This document shows positions 40,667-42,194 of a DNA stretch of 42,194 nucleotides, one piece after another. Position numbers and translations under genes: made by a program. The notes beneath the pieces are model-generated. The model was not told the origin of the DNA. It saw nothing but the letters and a program-made list of their open reading frames with translations, and did no database searches. How positions within the stretch are numbered: position 1 is the stretch's first letter; each line of letters starts with the position of its first letter. This DNA comes from Frateuria defendens (GTDB taxonomy: Bacteria > Pseudomonadota > Gammaproteobacteria > Xanthomonadales > Rhodanobacteraceae): the NCBI RefSeq assembly GCF_001182895.1, contig NZ_LFQR01000032.1, forward strand, positions 1-42,194. The letters run 5' to 3'.

Positions 40667-41962
40667 ATGTCCCAACTTCTCTGGCAAAAGGCCGGCGTCG
40701 AGACCAACGCCAAGATCATGCAGTTCCTCGCCGGCGACGACGTGGTGCTGGACCGCGAGTTCTTCCTGCACGACATCGCCGCCAGCAAGGCGCACGTGGA
40801 GGGCCTGGCCAACATCGGCGTGGTGAGCGGCGGGGAAGCCGCTGCGCTCAAGCGCGAGCTGGACGTGCTGGCGGAGGATTTCCGCGCCGGCGCCTTCGTG
40901 CTCGACGAGCGCTACGAGGACGGCCACTCCGCCATCGAGGCGCGCCTCACCGAGCGCCTGGGCGACGCCGGCCGCCGCGTGCATACCGGGCGCAGCCGCA
41001 ACGACCAGATCCTGGTCGCCACGCGGCTGTGGCTGAAGGAGAAGCTGGCGGAGCTGGAAGGCTATTGCCGCGCCATCGCCCAGGTCGCGCTGGAGCGTGC
41101 CGCGCAGCCGGCACTGCCGTTGCCGGGCTACACCCACCTGCAGCGCGCGGTGGTGTCCTCCACCGCGATGTGGTTCGCCGGCTTCGCGGAAGGCTTCGTC
41201 GACAACACCCTGCGGGCGCGGCAGACCGCGGCGCTGATCGACGCCAACCCGCTCGGCACCGCCGCCGGCTACGGCGTCAACCTGAAGCTCGACCGCGAGC
41301 ACACCACCGCCGCGCTCGGTTTCGCGCGCATGCAGGTGTCGCCGATCTACGCCCAGCTCTCGCGCGGCAAGTTCGAGATGGCGGTGCTGGAGGCCATCGC
41401 TGCGGCACTGCTGGACACGCGCCGGCTGGCCTGGGACCTCTCGCTGTTCACCACCGCCGAGTTCGACTTCGTGAAGCTGCCGGCCGAGTACACCACCGGC
41501 AGCTCGATCATGCCGAACAAGCGCAACCCGGACGTGGTGGAGTTGCTGCGTGCGAGCTACGCCACGGTGGCCGCCGCGCGCACCGAGATCGAGCAGCTGC
41601 TGTCGCTGCCTTCGGGCTACCAGCGTGACCTGCAGTTCACCAAGGGCTCGCTGTTCCATGGCGTGCGCCAGGGCCTGATGGCGCTGGCCCTGGTGCCGGA
41701 CCTGCTGGCGCGGATGCAGTGGAACGAGGGCGCGATGCGCGCGGCCATCGAGCCGGCCATGTACGCCACCGACGTGGCCATCGAGCAGGCCGCGGCGGGC
41801 GTGCCGTTCCGCGACGCCTACCGCGCCGCGGCCGAGGCGGCCGCGTCCGCCGGCGCCGGCCGCACACCGGAGGGCAGCCTGGCTGCGCGCGTGTCGCCGG
41901 GTGCGGGTTACGACTTGCGCCTGGATGCGCTGCAGCAGCGGCTTGACGGGTTGGGCGGCTGA
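40667..41962 (+). CDS. argH: Argininosuccinate lyase
   Basis: ArgH splits argininosuccinate to arginine and fumarate, the last step of the pathway. The 431-aa protein belongs to the fumarase/aspartase superfamily. HTGRSRNDQ (about 105-113) and GYTHLQRA (about 155-162) carry substrate and His residues. [12 protein letters not shown] (about 280-291) is the superfamily signature with its catalytic Ser loop. The C-terminal half has the expected helices. It starts 11 nt after the permease-like gene. At 431 aa it is slightly shorter than E. coli ArgH (457), mainly at the N-terminus, as in other Xanthomonadales. Confidence 0.96.
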   Translation: MSQLLWQKAGVETNAKIMQFLAGDDVVLDREFFLHDIAASKAHVEGLANIGVVSGGEAAALKRELDVLAEDFRAGAFVLDERYEDGHSAIEARLTERLGDAGRRVHTGRSRNDQILVATRLWLKEKLAELEGYCRAIAQVALERAAQPALPLPGYTHLQRAVVSSTAMWFAGFAEGFVDNTLRARQTAALIDANPLGTAAGYGVNLKLDREHTTAALGFARMQVSPIYAQLSRGKFEMAVLEAIAAALLDTRRLAWDLSLFTTAEFDFVKLPAEYTTGSSIMPNKRNPDVVELLRASYATVAAARTEIEQLLSLPSGYQRDLQFTKGSLFHGVRQGLMALALVPDLLARMQWNEGAMRAAIEPAMYATDVAIEQAAAGVPFRDAYRAAAEAAASAGAGRTPEGSLAARVSPGAGYDLRLDALQQRLDGLGG

Positions 41963-41971
41963 ATGTGGAAG

Positions 41972-42000
41972 GCGATGCCGGCTTCGTCGGCTGGCATTGC
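41972..42000 (+). terminator. Possible hairpin terminator after argH
   Basis: GATGCCGGC..GCTGGCATT (41974-41998) forms a 9-bp stem with wobble pairs, just after the argH stop. There is no T run, so it may only stabilise the mRNA end. Confidence 0.35.
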
Positions 42001-42082
42001 CGCTGGGGGAGGGAGGCCATGGCTGGCATCTGCTGGTGGGGAGCCTGATGGTGAGAATGGCTTGCCCGTGGGTAGTCGATCT

Positions 42083-42194
42083 CTGGCCGGCCTTCGGCCG
42101 GGGTTTCGCTCATCTGCCGATGAGCGAGTTACTTTCTCTTGCTTGTCCAAGAGAAAGTAACCAAAGAGAAGGACACCCCGAGGGCGCGCCTTCC
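42083..42194. repeat. Structured dispersed repeat, right copy
   Basis: This is the same three-hairpin unit as at 1-76 in reverse orientation. GGCCGG..CCGGCC lies near 42086-42102. GCTCATC/GATGAGC is at 42108-42125. A perfect 14-bp GTTACTTTCTCTTG / CAAGAGAAAGTAAC stem occupies 42128-42161. CCAAAGAGAAGG follows and the repeat runs on to the window end. Confidence 0.85.

Overview
The window is very GC-rich DNA from a gammaproteobacterium of the order Xanthomonadales (Lysobacterales), most likely Rhodanobacteraceae or a close relative. The main clue is the arginine pathway: an N-acetylornithine carbamoyltransferase (ArgF') with the Glu92 specificity residue, an acetylcitrulline deacetylase-type ArgE and a fused N-acetylglutamate kinase/synthase. 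That combination is characteristic of Xanthomonas-type bacteria. An XVIPCD-tagged type IV effector and abundant short structured repeats agree with this. No species can be named from sequence alone.

Layout. 1-7010, minus strand: ppk1, murB, pyrD, a small methyltransferase and an ALDH7-type aldehyde dehydrogenase. 7011-11082 is an accessory island with visibly lower GC. It lies between a decayed tRNA(Arg-like) sequence and an intact tRNA-Arg(CCT). It carries a four-gene minus-strand operon of exported small proteins ending in a periplasmic candidate immunity protein and a peptidoglycan-targeting effector with a C-terminal XVIPCD, closed by an intrinsic terminator. 11083-19293, minus strand: YgeA-like racemase, DHA2 transporter, two small exported or membrane proteins, two SDRs, an Npt-type nucleotide transporter, a Tat-exported polysaccharide deacetylase and a SnoaL-like protein. 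A divergent LysR regulator (19433) with a palindromic operator probably controls the last group. 20427-31188: envelope and housekeeping genes (ChaN/EreA-like protein, exported methyltransferase, M28 peptidase, lipoproteins, HDOD protein, luciferase-like flavoprotein, HAD phosphatase, sufE, cysS).

31357-41962, plus strand: a glycine-zipper protein, then the arginine cluster argF'-paiB-osmC-argG-argE-argB/A-argC-nup-argH. Together these encode the acetylated arginine route: NAG synthesis and phosphorylation (ArgA/B), reduction (ArgC), carbamoylation of acetylornithine (ArgF'), deacetylation (ArgE), then ArgG and ArgH. The paiB/osmC pair and a purine nucleoside permease-like gene are unexpected guests.

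The most interesting candidate is the argF leader (about 32036-32377). It has a promoter, a 34-codon ORF with clustered Arg codons, and an intrinsic terminator whose 5' arm can pair instead with the end of that ORF. This is the geometry of ribosome-mediated attenuation. Two tandemly duplicated hairpin-terminator units follow, as does a 12-nt long-range complement to the 5' end. The second strongest candidate is the X-T4SS effector/immunity operon. Inverted copies of a structured repeat with compensatory stem changes sit at the two window ends.
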